DNA of 36,219 bases from Pseudomonas sp. GD03858. Its GTDB lineage: Bacteria > Pseudomonadota > Gammaproteobacteria > Pseudomonadales > Pseudomonadaceae. Positions 17,026 to 25,042 of this stretch are shown here, piece by piece. The position numbers and the translations under genes were made by a program. Below the pieces are notes generated by a model that did not search any database, was not told the origin of the DNA, and saw nothing but the letters and a program-made list of their open reading frames with translations. Position 1 is the stretch's first letter. Each line of letters starts with the position of its first letter. Where the stretch lies: positions 1 to 36,219 of the forward strand of contig NZ_JAOCDM010000047.1 of assembly GCF_029840925.1 (NCBI RefSeq). The letters run 5' to 3'.

Positions 17026-18345
17026 TCAGAAGATGCTGATCGGGTACTCGACGAACACGCGGACTTCGTTGCCGTCGTCGTTGTAGCCGTTCTGCTGGAC
17101 AGCGTTGTTGGTTCGCAGGAACGAACCACGCAGCTTGACCGACAGGTCCTTGGCCGGACCTTCCTGCACCACGTAGCGTACCTGGCTGAAGATCTCGCGC
17201 TCTTTACCTTCGCCGAAGCCTTGCGGGTTCTTCGCGTTGCGGGTGTTGATGTTGTCACCCACCACGTAGGCCAGCTTGTAGGTCAGACCCGGTACGCCGA
17301 AGGCGCCGAAGTCCAGGCCGTAGCCCAGCTGCCAGGAGCGCTCGTCCTCGGCGTTGAAGTCGGACCAGTAGGAGTTGGCCAGGTAGATGGTCGAACCACC
17401 GTCACCCACGCCACCGTCGTTCTGGTACCAGCCGTAGTTGTAGCCAGTGCTGCCGGTGCTGCGCTGGTGCGCCAGGGTGAACGAGTGCGGACCGTAGGCG
17501 TAGGTGGCCGCCAGGCTCCAGATGGTGTTGGAGTCGCCGTTGAGCTTGGCCGCACGCACGTACTTGCTGTCGATGTCCGACTTGTAGCCGTTGAAGTCCA
17601 GGGTCAGGGACTGGTCGCTGGCGATCGGGAAGACGTAGTTCAGGCCCAGGTAGTGCTTCTTCATCACGTCTTCGTTGTCGGCGGTGTACAGCGACGCGGT
17701 GAAGTTGTCGGTGAACTTGTAGCTGCCGCCGAGCACGTTGATCGACTTCAGGCCACCGCCATCACGGCGTTCGGCACTCTTGCGCGCTTCCTGGGTGAAG
17801 CGGCCGGCGTTGATTTCCAGACCCTTGATCTCCTTGGAGGTGATCATGGTGCCGGTGAAGCTCTCTGGCAGCAGACGCGCGTCGTCGTACTGCAGGACCG
17901 GCAGGGCCGGCATCTGGTCACCGTACTTGAGCACGGTGTTGGAGATACGGAACTTCACGGCCGCGCCGCCACGTGCGATGTCGTGCTCGGAGCTGCTCTG
18001 CTCGTCGGCATCGACGGTGTTGTGGCGCTTGAAGAAGTCGATACCGCCGCCGCCGTTGCGGCCCTTGCCGCCATCCAGACGCACGGCGTACAGGCCGAAG
18101 GCGTCGACGCCGACACCGACGGTGCCCTGGGTGAAGCCGGAGGAGAAGTTGGCGATGACGCCCTGGCCCCACTGGGACTGGTCGTTGGTGCCGTGCTTCT
18201 TGTCACGGTTGATGAAAGCGTTGCGCAGCAGGACGTTGGCGTGGCTGTCCTCGATGAAGCCCTTGCTTTCGGCCTGCTCATTGGCCTGTGCCTGGGTCGC
18301 GGCGATCATCGCCAAAGCGACCAGGCTGATCCTGGTTTTCAACAT
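17026..18345 (-). CDS. OprD-family outer-membrane porin
   Basis: OprD-family porins are 18-stranded monomeric channels for small carboxylates, amino acids or peptides. The product has 439 residues with a Sec signal peptide (MLKTRISLVALAMIAATQAQA, cut near residue 21) and family blocks DSHANVLLRNAFINRD, WGQGVIANFSSGFTQGTVG, GGGGIDFFKR, LKYGDQMPALPVLQYDDARLLP and FTGTMITSKEIKGLEINAGRF. It ends in Phe (EYPISIF), the outer-membrane assembly signal. AAGGA lies eight bases before the ATG. The substrate cannot be told: the neighbours are not catabolic genes. It is divergent from a TonB-dependent receptor across about 540 bases, and its transcript ends at the hairpin 16983-17004. Confidence 0.93.
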   Translation of the reverse strand: MLKTRISLVALAMIAATQAQANEQAESKGFIEDSHANVLLRNAFINRDKKHGTNDQSQWGQGVIANFSSGFTQGTVGVGVDAFGLYAVRLDGGKGRNGGGGIDFFKRHNTVDADEQSSSEHDIARGGAAVKFRISNTVLKYGDQMPALPVLQYDDARLLPESFTGTMITSKEIKGLEINAGRFTQEARKSAERRDGGGLKSINVLGGSYKFTDNFTASLYTADNEDVMKKHYLGLNYVFPIASDQSLTLDFNGYKSDIDSKYVRAAKLNGDSNTIWSLAATYAYGPHSFTLAHQRSTGSTGYNYGWYQNDGGVGDGGSTIYLANSYWSDFNAEDERSWQLGYGLDFGAFGVPGLTYKLAYVVGDNINTRNAKNPQGFGEGKEREIFSQVRYVVQEGPAKDLSVKLRGSFLRTNNAVQQNGYNDDGNEVRVFVEYPISIF

Positions 18346-18439
18346 TTTATTTTCCTTATTTCGTAATCAAAAACGCTCTGCATTCGAACGCCCAGAACCA
18401 ACGCCCCTTCGTAGGTTCGACGCTATGCGGATCCAAGCC

Positions 18440-18473
18440 GAAAGGCCCGTGGTTGCTCTGCAACGGGTCTTTC
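18440..18473. other. Bulged hairpin in the porin leader
   Basis: GAAAGGCCCG (18440-18449) pairs with CGGGTCTTTC (18464-18473) with one G-T wobble, and TTGC (18453-18456) with GCAA (18460-18463), leaving a TGG bulge and a TCT loop. It lies about 100 bases upstream of the porin start on its coding strand. It may be leader structure or part of a small RNA; neither is shown. Confidence 0.4.
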
Positions 18474-18791
18474 AGCCGCATGGCCAGGTCATGGCCAGCA
18501 GGCGTAGACGCCGAATCCTAGCCCTGCCTGCTTATACATGTCAAAAAATCGTGAAATGCAGGTCGATATAACCAAAAACGAGGTCCGCACTGGTGCATTT
18601 CCATGCATATCTGCCCTGGGTCAGCGCAAATTTGTCTCTTTTATGCAAATCGAGCGACAGACGTAAAACTGTCATATCGATGGGCGCCGCATCGCGACCA
18701 GACTCACGCAAACGAGCCCGCGAAAATCACTCACTCGGACTTTCTTAAAACAAAAATGGATCCAAACGAATAGCAACATCTTGATACAAAT

Positions 18792-18809
18792 GTAAAGACA
18801 AGCCTTTAC
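18792..18809. promoter_or_regulatory. Perfect inverted repeat upstream of the receptor
   Basis: GTAAAG-ACAAGC-CTTTAC is a perfect 6-6-6 inverted repeat ending 75 bases before the receptor ATG. The position and symmetry suit a dimeric regulator. The protein that binds it is unknown. Confidence 0.4.
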
Positions 18810-18884
18810 GAATAGGCAAGCAACAGCAAATAACAAGCATTACCATTCGCGCCCAATTTCTCACTCCTTAATCGGACGCCTCTG

Positions 18885-20975
18885 ATGCTTGCCCCCTGCC
18901 GCCTTTCGCCCTTGACCCTGGGTCTGTCGCTGCTGTGCAGCGCCGGCCTCGCCACTGCCGCCACCACCACCCTGCCGGAAACCTCGGTGACCGCCGACAG
19001 TACCCGCGAAGAAGACAATCCGCGGGTCAAGGACGTGACCACCGCGACCCGCACCTCGACGCCTGCCCGCTACGTCCCCCAGGCCATCGACTCGGTGAAG
19101 ACGCGCAACGTGCTGGACTACGGCAGCAGCGATCTGGGCAAGGCACTGGAAGGCATCCCCAACGTCAGCAGCGGCGCCGACACCCGCTTCGACAGCCTGC
19201 GCATTCGAGGCTTCGACGCCAGCAACGACTTCTATCTGGACGGCATCCGCGACGACAGCCAGTACACCCGCGACCTGCACAACATCGAGCGGGTCGAGGT
19301 GCTCAAGGGGCCGGCCGCCGTGCTTTATGGCCGAGGCAGCCAAGGCGGCATCGTCAACCGGGTGAGCAAGGCGCCGGAACATGGCCGCCGCTCGACCATC
19401 GAAGCCCAGGGCGGCAGCCAGGACCTGCGCAGCCTGTACGCCGACCTCAGCGCCGATCCGAGCGATACCCTCAGCCTGCGCTTGAACCTGGGCAACGAAG
19501 ACAAGAACAGCTTCCGCGACGGCATCGATGGCAACCACCGCCAACTGTTCGCCCCGTCCATGAGCTGGCAGCTCACCCCTGAGCTGAACTGGCTGGTGCA
19601 GTACGAATACAGCCGCTACAACCGCACCCCCGATCGCGGCATCCCCGGCAATCCGCTGACCGGGCGCCCGGCCGACGTCAGCCGCAAGACCACCTATGGC
19701 GACACCGAGCGCGACTACATCGACGACCGCGCCCAATCGCTGCGCTCGCGACTGAACTACGAGCTGAACGAGCAGTGGCAACTGCGCCACACCTTCAGCC
19801 TGTTCGAGCTGGACAGCGATTTCGACAACACCTACCTGACCGGCTACACCCCGGCCACCGGCCTGGTCGGCCGCCAGCGCTGGCAGCAGGACCTGCACAC
19901 CCGCAACATCTACAACACCGTGGAGCTTGAAGGTCGCGTAGAGACCTACGGTCTCGAGCACACGCTGCTGGTGGGCGTGGAGGTGGGCGAGCAGCGTCGC
20001 CACTCGGTGCTGGAGCAGGGCGTCAATGTGCTCTCGGTACCACTGAGTGGTGCCACCGAGCGTTACCAGCACAATGGTCTGATGCGCACCTCCAGCAACA
20101 ACCTGACCAACGTCGACAGCGCTGGCCTGTACCTGCAGGACCAGATTCGCCTGAACGATCAATGGCAACTGTTGGCCGGGGTGCGCTTCGACCGCTTCGA
20201 AGTGGAAACGACCAGCAAGCTCAGCAACCTGTCGGAAAAGGTCGAAGACAACAGCGTCAGCCCGCGGGTGGGCGTGGTCTACACCCCATGGCGAGACCAT
20301 TCGTTCTATGCCTCCTGGAGCAGAAGCTATGCCCCTGTGGGCGGTGGCCTGATCGGTGTCACGCCGCAGGCGGCCGGCAATACCAACCATACCGATCCCG
20401 AGCAGACTCGCCAGAAGGAGATCGGGGTCAAGAGCGAATGGTTCGACGAGCGCCTGAGCACCACCCTCGCCGTGTATGAAATCGAGCTGTACAACCGTCG
20501 TACCCGCGACCCGCTCGACCGGGAAACCATTCTGCTGACAGGCTTGCAGCGCTCGAAAGGTATCGAACTGACGGCGACCGGCAATGTGGTTGGCAACTGG
20601 TACGTACGTGGCGGTATCGGTCTGCAGGATGCGACTATCGTCAAGGACAACAACGGCCAGGAAGGCAATCGCATCAACGACGTCGCCAAACGCAATGCCA
20701 GTCTCTTCGTGACGTGGAAACCTGAGCTGGGCTGGTATGCCGAAACCGGCCTGACGTTGGTCGGCGACCGCTTCGCCGATACGCAAAACACCGTGAAACT
20801 GCCGGGCTACGGCCGCTGGGACGCCCTGGCGGGCTACCGCACCCATGACTGGGACGTGCGCGCGGCGCTGAGCAACATCGCCGACAAGACCTATTACAGC
20901 TCGGCGACCAGCGCCGGGCAGATCCAGATCGGCGACCCACGTAGCCTGGTGGTGACCGGGACCTACAGCTTCTGA
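18885..20975 (+). CDS. TonB-dependent siderophore receptor
   Basis: This 696-residue outer-membrane receptor should import a ferric siderophore using TonB-ExbBD energy. A signal peptide (about 1-26, ending GLATA) is followed directly by the plug (VPQAIDSVKTRNVLDYG, SLRIRGFD, DFYLDGIRDDSQYTRD, IERVEVLKGPAAVLYGRGSQGG, VNRVSKAP), then a 22-strand barrel to the terminal GTYSF with the C-terminal Phe. There is no N-terminal signalling (STN) extension, so it is not coupled to an anti-sigma factor. The plug blocks resemble the catecholate/Fiu-like siderophore receptors, but the ligand cannot be deduced. No sigma factor, biosynthesis or periplasmic iron-reduction gene is adjacent. The ribosome-binding site is weak. 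Confidence 0.93.
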   Translation: MLAPCRLSPLTLGLSLLCSAGLATAATTTLPETSVTADSTREEDNPRVKDVTTATRTSTPARYVPQAIDSVKTRNVLDYGSSDLGKALEGIPNVSSGADTRFDSLRIRGFDASNDFYLDGIRDDSQYTRDLHNIERVEVLKGPAAVLYGRGSQGGIVNRVSKAPEHGRRSTIEAQGGSQDLRSLYADLSADPSDTLSLRLNLGNEDKNSFRDGIDGNHRQLFAPSMSWQLTPELNWLVQYEYSRYNRTPDRGIPGNPLTGRPADVSRKTTYGDTERDYIDDRAQSLRSRLNYELNEQWQLRHTFSLFELDSDFDNTYLTGYTPATGLVGRQRWQQDLHTRNIYNTVELEGRVETYGLEHTLLVGVEVGEQRRHSVLEQGVNVLSVPLSGATERYQHNGLMRTSSNNLTNVDSAGLYLQDQIRLNDQWQLLAGVRFDRFEVETTSKLSNLSEKVEDNSVSPRVGVVYTPWRDHSFYASWSRSYAPVGGGLIGVTPQAAGNTNHTDPEQTRQKEIGVKSEWFDERLSTTLAVYEIELYNRRTRDPLDRETILLTGLQRSKGIELTATGNVVGNWYVRGGIGLQDATIVKDNNGQEGNRINDVAKRNASLFVTWKPELGWYAETGLTLVGDRFADTQNTVKLPGYGRWDALAGYRTHDWDVRAALSNIADKTYYSSATSAGQIQIGDPRSLVVTGTYSF

Positions 20976-21036
20976 GTGATTTGAGGGCGGCGCAACCGGT
21001 GTGGTAGCGGGTTCATCGGGGCGCCGAGCCGCCGCC

Positions 21037-21066
21037 AAGCAAGCCACGCGGTGCCTGGCACCGGCT
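21037..21066. repeat. 30-bp dispersed repeat, copy 1
   Basis: AAGCAAGCCACGCGGTGCC followed by TGGCACCGGCT; a second copy at 21134-21163 is 27/30 identical. Contains the small inverted repeat CGGTGCC/GGCACCG. Together with the REP palindrome between the copies it forms a BIME-like cluster between two convergent genes. Confidence 0.7.
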
Positions 21067-21078
21067 GCGCCGGTGTTC

Positions 21079-21100
21079 GCGGCTGAAGCCGCTCCCACAG
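21079..21100. repeat. REP palindrome (P. putida-like)
   Basis: GCGGCTGAAGCCGC (21079-21092) is a short palindrome followed by TCCCACAG. This form, TTCGCGGCTGAAGCCGCTCC, is the pattern I know from extragenic REP sequences of the P. putida group. It lies between convergent genes, the usual place for such elements, and partial copies (GGCTTCGCCCGCGAAG at 21121-21136) are adjacent. Confidence 0.75.
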
Positions 21101-21133
21101 TGACCGCGCAGGGTGGCACGGGCTTCGCCCGCG

Positions 21134-21163
21134 AAGCAAGCAACGCGGTGCTTTGCACCGGCT
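21134..21163. repeat. 30-bp dispersed repeat, copy 2
   Basis: AAGCAAGCAACGCGGTGCT followed by TTGCACCGGCT; matches copy 1 at 21037-21066 with three differences, 97 bases apart, flanking the REP palindrome. Confidence 0.7.
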
Positions 21164-21220
21164 GAAGCCCCACGGGGGATCACCGCAAATGGAAGCACCT
21201 GAACAAGCCAGCTGCTCCCG

Positions 21221-21233
21221 CAGGCAGTGCCTG
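21221..21233. terminator. Short palindrome just after the DUF4105 gene
   Basis: CAGGCA-G-TGCCTG is a perfect palindrome beginning three bases after the stop of the minus-strand gene. No T run follows on that strand, so intrinsic termination is uncertain. Confidence 0.35.
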
Positions 21234-21235
21234 GA

Positions 21236-23194
21236 TCAGGGCAGCTGCAGCCCCCCAGCCGCCTTGTGCAACGCCCTCAGGTGTTCGCCAACCTGCTTGA
21301 TATTGGCCTCCACCGCCTTGATCTCCCTGCCCCGTTCCGGCCCCAGCAGCGCCCTCACCTGCTGGTCCAGGTCGGTGCTCAGCCGCAGCAGTTGTGCCTG
21401 GCGTTCGCTGCTCACCTGCTCCAGCTGCTTGCGCTCCGCCGGCTGCGGCAGGCCATAGCCCCCAGCCCCTAGCAACTCCGCCGGACGGCTGAGGAACCCG
21501 CTGTTGGCCAACATCGCCTGCAAGGTTTCGTTGGCCTTGTCGAAGCTGCCGTCGTTGCGCTGGCGTCCGCTCAAATAGCGCTGCTTGACCTCATCCTGGG
21601 CCAGCAACAGTTGGCGCCGCAGGCCGGCTTGCTCGAGCAGCAGCAAGGCCGCGCTGGTACGCAGGTCGGCGCGGTCGAACCACTGACGGCGCTGCTCGGC
21701 GTCCAGCGCCAGCCAGTCCTCGACGGTCGCCTGGCGGATCGGCAACTGCTTGCACAGCACCTCGAACATCGCCTGGTAGCGGTCGCGGTAGGAGTCGAAG
21801 CGATAGCCCAGGCGCAGGGCCTCGCGCGGATCGTCCAGCACGCTGGTGTCAGCCAGGCCGCGGCCCTTGAGCACCTCAAGGAGGCCGTTGGGCATGATCG
21901 CGTCGAGATCGTTCAGGCCTGGATTGCCGGTGCCGCTGCGCAACAGCTTGAGCGACTCCACCGCACAGTTGTTGGACAGGAAGTAGTAGTTGCCGTCATA
22001 GCTCCAGTGCATCTCGGCGGCCTGGCGCACCAGGTTCTCGATCTCGCCACGGCTGAGCTTGAGCGGCACCGAGGCCAGGCTGCGCAGCTCGGTCTTGGTG
22101 TATTCGTCGATCACCTGCCCCAGCGGCAGCACGAACAGCCGTGACGGATAGGCGCCGGTCAGGCCGTCCCAGCTGGACAATTGCACGTCGTTGACGAAGG
22201 CGCGGTACGACAGCACCAGGCTCTGGTCGAGGTCCAGGCGGCAGGCCGGCCCGCGTGGGCGACCGGGAGCGCAGATCACCAGGCGCAGCATGCTGTGGCC
22301 CCAGCGGCTGACCCAGTTCTGGTTGGCTTCGGCCAGCAGGTAGTCCACCTCGTAGACCCGCTCGGGGTCGATTTCACCCAGGGGCTGGCGGGCGAAGTCG
22401 TTGCCGGCGTTGAGGAACGGCAGGCCCTTCACGCAAGCGTCCTGCGGCGGCGCCCAACCGAAGTGGTCACGCAGGTACTGGTTCAGTGCCGGGCGTCGGC
22501 AGCCATAGCTCGGGTCGAGGAGGAAATACTCCATGTTGACCGCGACGAACTCTTTCGGGCTGCTCAGCTCGTAGGCGTCCGGGCTGCGAACCAGCTGGCC
22601 GTTGTGCTGCTCGCGCTCGCCGCGACGACCGACGTACTGCGGCCAGCCGGCCAGATCCAGCAGGCGCGGATCATCGCTCAGGGTGAAGCGGCGTTCGGCC
22701 TGGCCACGGCAGTCCTGAGGCAGTCCGACCTTGCCCAGCGCGCCCTGCTGGCGTTTGCAGCGGGTGATCAGCTGGCGCTCGGCGGTCGGCCAAAGGCGGG
22801 CGCGGTCATAGATATGAGTGAGTTCGTGCAGCACGGTGGCCAGCAGTTCTTCGCGAACCGTGCCATGCGGGCGGTTGGTCTTTTCGCGGGCCGCGCTGCC
22901 GTCCACCAGCCCCGGCAACAGGCGCCGGTTGAGGTCCAGACTGGCGACCGGCGAGGCTTGGCCATAGGCGTCCTCGGGCATGCGTGCGGTCCAGCCAACC
23001 AGGATCTGCCGGTCGAGTTGCTGTTTGAAGCGCGGTGGCAGCTTGGCCATGGCCTCATCCAGCAAGGTCTGGGTGGCTTGCCGCTCGGACGGGTTCAGGC
23101 CATCGGCCTGCAACACCAGTTGCAGGTCGGCCAGGGCGGGCGTGCCGAGCAGCGTCAGGGCGCAGCCCAGCAGCCAGGCACGCACGCGCTTCAC
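21236..23194 (-). CDS. DUF4105 envelope protein with HExxH zinc-protease motif
   Basis: This 652-residue exported protein (signal peptide about 1-22, ending PALA) has two parts. The N-terminal half contains VLHELTHIYD with His123, Glu124 and His127, the zincin HExxH signature, and SPKEFVAVNMEYFL about 90 residues later, where Glu215 is a candidate third zinc ligand. The second part is the DUF4105 domain, from about residue 290 (NQNWVSRWGHSMLRLVICAP) to about 430 (YYFLSNNCAVESLKLL). The C-terminal 150 residues are helical and Gln/Leu rich. The gene starts with GTG at 23194, overlapping the stop of the upstream DUF2388 gene (GTGA), so it is coupled to the DUF2388 cluster. A periplasmic peptidase role is inferred; the substrate is unknown. 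Confidence 0.85.
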   Translation of the reverse strand: MKRVRAWLLGCALTLLGTPALADLQLVLQADGLNPSERQATQTLLDEAMAKLPPRFKQQLDRQILVGWTARMPEDAYGQASPVASLDLNRRLLPGLVDGSAAREKTNRPHGTVREELLATVLHELTHIYDRARLWPTAERQLITRCKRQQGALGKVGLPQDCRGQAERRFTLSDDPRLLDLAGWPQYVGRRGEREQHNGQLVRSPDAYELSSPKEFVAVNMEYFLLDPSYGCRRPALNQYLRDHFGWAPPQDACVKGLPFLNAGNDFARQPLGEIDPERVYEVDYLLAEANQNWVSRWGHSMLRLVICAPGRPRGPACRLDLDQSLVLSYRAFVNDVQLSSWDGLTGAYPSRLFVLPLGQVIDEYTKTELRSLASVPLKLSRGEIENLVRQAAEMHWSYDGNYYFLSNNCAVESLKLLRSGTGNPGLNDLDAIMPNGLLEVLKGRGLADTSVLDDPREALRLGYRFDSYRDRYQAMFEVLCKQLPIRQATVEDWLALDAEQRRQWFDRADLRTSAALLLLEQAGLRRQLLLAQDEVKQRYLSGRQRNDGSFDKANETLQAMLANSGFLSRPAELLGAGGYGLPQPAERKQLEQVSSERQAQLLRLSTDLDQQVRALLGPERGREIKAVEANIKQVGEHLRALHKAAGGLQLP

Positions 23195-23511
23195 AGGGCG
23201 AGGATGGCTTCGGCCAGCACCTGGTCGCTGGCGTCACGGGCCTCGGGGACGCGCGCGCGCAGGGTGTCGAAGGCGGCTTCCAGCTGAGCGCCACGGATAT
23301 CGCCATGGCTGGCGACGAAGCTGGCCGCGTCGTCATGGGCTTCGCGAACCACCTTCGAGTCGCGGATCGAGGTGGTGGTATCGGAGGTGAAATCGATCGA
23401 GCGGCCAAAGGCGCGAACGATGATGTTGCTGGTGGCCACCAGGGTTTGTGCCTGGGCCAGGTCGGCGAGCAGCAGCATGCCGAGGGTGGCGGCGATCAGC
23501 GGTTTACGCAT
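23191..23511 (-). CDS. Secreted DUF2388 protein (copy 1, next to DUF4105)
   Basis: A 106-residue exported protein. The ATG at 23511 (MRKPLIAATLGMLLLADLAQA) is preceded by GGAG at 7 bases and is preferred over upstream in-frame starts. The mature part has the family pattern VVREAHDDAASFVASHGDIRGAQLEAAFDTLR...DQVLAEAIL. DUF2388 proteins are small periplasmic or secreted proteins of unknown function found in Pseudomonas. This copy overlaps the DUF4105 gene. It shares its core with the two paralogs upstream, so the cluster arose by tandem duplication. Confidence 0.88.
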   Translation of the reverse strand: MRKPLIAATLGMLLLADLAQAQTLVATSNIIVRAFGRSIDFTSDTTTSIRDSKVVREAHDDAASFVASHGDIRGAQLEAAFDTLRARVPEARDASDQVLAEAILAL

Positions 23512-23547
23512 GGAGCATCTCCGGGAATGCAAGGGAGTCGTGTGTAG

Positions 23548-23841
23548 TCATTGGACGAGAATTGCTTCGGCCAGTTCACGGTCGCCGACAGAGTGCCGGG
23601 CAATGTTCTGGTGCAAAGCGTCGAGCGCCGCCTGCAGGCGCGCGCCACGGATCAGGCCATCGCTGGCGACGAATGCCGCGGCATCGTCACGCGCGGCGGC
23701 GACCAGCTTGCGGTCGAACGGCGCGGCGGTCACCTGGCTGGTGACGTAGCCGGTGACGACCAGGCTCTGGGTCGTGATGTCCATGGCCTGGACGCTGCTC
23801 ATGCAGGCCAGGGCGAACAGTGAAGGCAACAGGTAACGCAT
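23548..23841 (-). CDS. Secreted DUF2388 protein (copy 2)
   Basis: A 97-residue protein with signal peptide MRYLLPSLFALACMSSVQA. The mature part carries the shared core LVAAARDDAAAFVASDGLIRGARLQAALDALH and the end DRELAEAIL. It lies 36 bases upstream of copy 1 and 89 bases downstream of copy 3, all on the minus strand. No catalytic motif or cysteine pair is seen in the mature protein. Function unknown. Confidence 0.88.
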   Translation of the reverse strand: MRYLLPSLFALACMSSVQAMDITTQSLVVTGYVTSQVTAAPFDRKLVAAARDDAAAFVASDGLIRGARLQAALDALHQNIARHSVGDRELAEAILVQ

Positions 23842-23930
23842 GGGCTTCGTGAAGGCAGTGGTCTCGGGCAGCGAAGGCTATCCCGGATGCACCGGCCAAG
23901 GCCAGTGAATCCGGGTGAACAGGCAGGGCG

Positions 23931-24248
23931 TCAGAGCGCGAGGATCGCGCGCGCCAGTTGCGCGTCACTGGCCTGCAAGGCCGGCATCTGCTGGCGGATA
24001 TGCACGAAGGCGCTTTCCAGCTTGGCGCCACGGATCTGGCCTTCGCTGCCAACGAAACTGGCCGCGTCGTCACGGGCGGCCTGGACGATCTTGTCGTCAC
24101 GGAACGAGGACGAGACATCGGAGGTGGCATCGGTGGAAGCGGCTACGGCGCCAACGACGGCATCGGTAGTGACGATGAAGCTGGTGGCATTGGCCGCGCC
24201 GCTGAGCGAGAGCAGCAAGGCGGCGCCAAACAGGTAAGAACGGGTCAT
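23931..24248 (-). CDS. Secreted DUF2388 protein (copy 3, promoter-proximal)
   Basis: A 105-residue protein; ATG at 24248 (MTRSYLFGAALLLSLSGAANA) with AGGAG about ten bases upstream is the start, and the longer open frame beyond it has no coding look. The mature part holds KIVQAARDDAASFVGSEGQIRGAKLESAFVHIR and ASDAQLARAIL. As the first gene of the cluster it probably receives the promoter near 24,380-24,430, where GGTACAGTT occurs next to an A8 tract. The mature N-terminus is Thr/Ser/Val/Ala rich (TTDAVVGAVAASTDATSDVSSS). Function unknown. Confidence 0.88.
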   Translation of the reverse strand: MTRSYLFGAALLLSLSGAANATSFIVTTDAVVGAVAASTDATSDVSSSFRDDKIVQAARDDAASFVGSEGQIRGAKLESAFVHIRQQMPALQASDAQLARAILAL

Positions 24249-24395
24249 GGTCGGAAGACTCCTGCACAGGGACTGGATGGTTCTGGTTGTCGGACGCTTG
24301 CGTGGCTCGTCGCGGTACTTTTTCTGCCAGGCGCGTAAGACAAGCGTAACACGCGGACGTTTTAACGCCTGCGCCGGCAAAAGATCACAAAAAGT

Positions 24396-24404
24396 AACTG
24401 TACC
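24396..24404 (-). promoter_or_regulatory. GGTACAGTT motif upstream of the DUF2388 cluster
   Basis: On the minus strand this reads GGTACAGTT, 148 bases before the start of the first DUF2388 gene, followed by ACTTTTTGTGATC and preceded by an A8 tract (complement of T8 at about 24416-24424). A degenerate copy GTAACAGTT is at 24425-24433. The same motif recurs on the far side of the DUF1127 gene, suggesting a common regulator. Confidence 0.5.
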
Positions 24405-24475
24405 TGCTTATTTTGATTTTTTTTAACTGTTACTGTCTTGATCGCAAGCGCTCTATTTCAGGGGCTCGAAACAAA

Positions 24476-24505
24476 GAACCCGCCACAGTTTCCTGTGGCG
24501 GGTTC
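24476..24505 (-). terminator. Rho-independent terminator of the DUF1127 gene
   Basis: GAACCCGCCACAG (24476-24488) pairs perfectly with CTGTGGCGGGTTC (24493-24505), loop TTTC. On the minus strand it is followed by TTTGTTTCG. It lies 40 bases after the DUF1127 stop and separates that gene from the DUF2388 promoter. Confidence 0.85.
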
Positions 24506-24545
24506 TCGTGAATTCGCGGTGCCGGCCTGGGCCGGCGTCCGGCGC

Positions 24546-24758
24546 TTAGCGCCAGAAAGGCTTGCTCAGCTCTTCGTAGCGCTGCGACTCGCTGATGCCG
24601 GCATCGGCCAGCAGGCGGGAGTCCAGGCGGGCCAGCTGACGGCGGCTGGACATGCGACGCTGCCACAGGAGCAGGGTGGACAGGGCGCGCAGAGGCAGGG
24701 AAACGTTGGAAGCTTGGGCGTTTTCGAAAGCCAGGTCGGAACTGAGGGTACGTTCCAT
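24546..24758 (-). CDS. DUF1127 small protein
   Basis: A 70-residue protein ending LLADAGISESQRYEELSKPFWR. The C-terminal pattern WQRRMSSRRQLARLDSRLLADAGIS matches DUF1127 (YjiS-like) proteins, small Arg-rich proteins of which some act in RNA-linked regulation of phosphate or carbon metabolism in other bacteria; no such role is shown for this one. AAGGA is about 11 bases before the ATG. The gene has its own strong terminator and is flanked by GGTACAGTT-type motifs on its promoter side, so it is probably a separately controlled unit. Confidence 0.9.
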   Translation of the reverse strand: MERTLSSDLAFENAQASNVSLPLRALSTLLLWQRRMSSRRQLARLDSRLLADAGISESQRYEELSKPFWR

Positions 24759-24841
24759 GATGTGTCATCCTTCCGCTTGTGGCGGCATTAGGGAGTGATT
24801 TAACTGGTGCCCATCTTCCTCCTCTCTCGTCCAGAACAGTA

Positions 24842-25008
24842 GGTACAGTTCAAGTGTATTGTGATGAGCCAGTTAACTGTTGAGAGCGACTGTTGTGGTC
24901 GATACTGAGGGAACTGTACCGGTGCGCACAGGTTTGGTGCGAAATTGATGCTGAGGCCCAAGGATTGGGGCCAATGGATGGGATGAGAGGCGGTACAGTA
25001 GTACAGTT
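24842..25008. promoter_or_regulatory. Cluster of GGTACAGTT operator-like motifs
   Basis: The 284-base gap 24759-25042 holds GGTACAGTT at 24842-24850, its reverse AACTGTACC at 24912-24920, GGTACAGTA at 24992-25000 and AGTACAGTT at 25000-25008 (two GTACAG cores 8 bases apart), plus a degenerate TTAACTGTT near 24874. Such GTACAG half-sites resemble MocR/GntR-family operators as I recall them. The DUF1127 promoter lies here; no other gene is seen in the gap. Confidence 0.5.
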
Positions 25009-25042
25009 TTAGATATTTTCTGGCTTCAAGGTGTTCGACAAG

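Larger units (their letters stand above)
18346..18884. promoter_or_regulatory. Divergent control region of porin and siderophore receptor
   Basis: A 539-base AT-richer gap without a gene. Near the porin it holds a bulged hairpin at 18440-18473. Near the receptor it holds a perfect inverted repeat at 18792-18809 and a weak Fur-box-like stretch ATAACAAGCATTACCATT (about 18832-18849; about half of the consensus positions by eye). Iron control of the receptor is expected from the family, but the Fur site is only tentative. Confidence 0.5.

Noticed and set aside
18861..21173. 770-codon minus-strand open frame opposite the siderophore receptor
   Set aside because: Low-complexity Val/Ala/Gln/His composition and complete overlap with a recognised TonB-dependent receptor.
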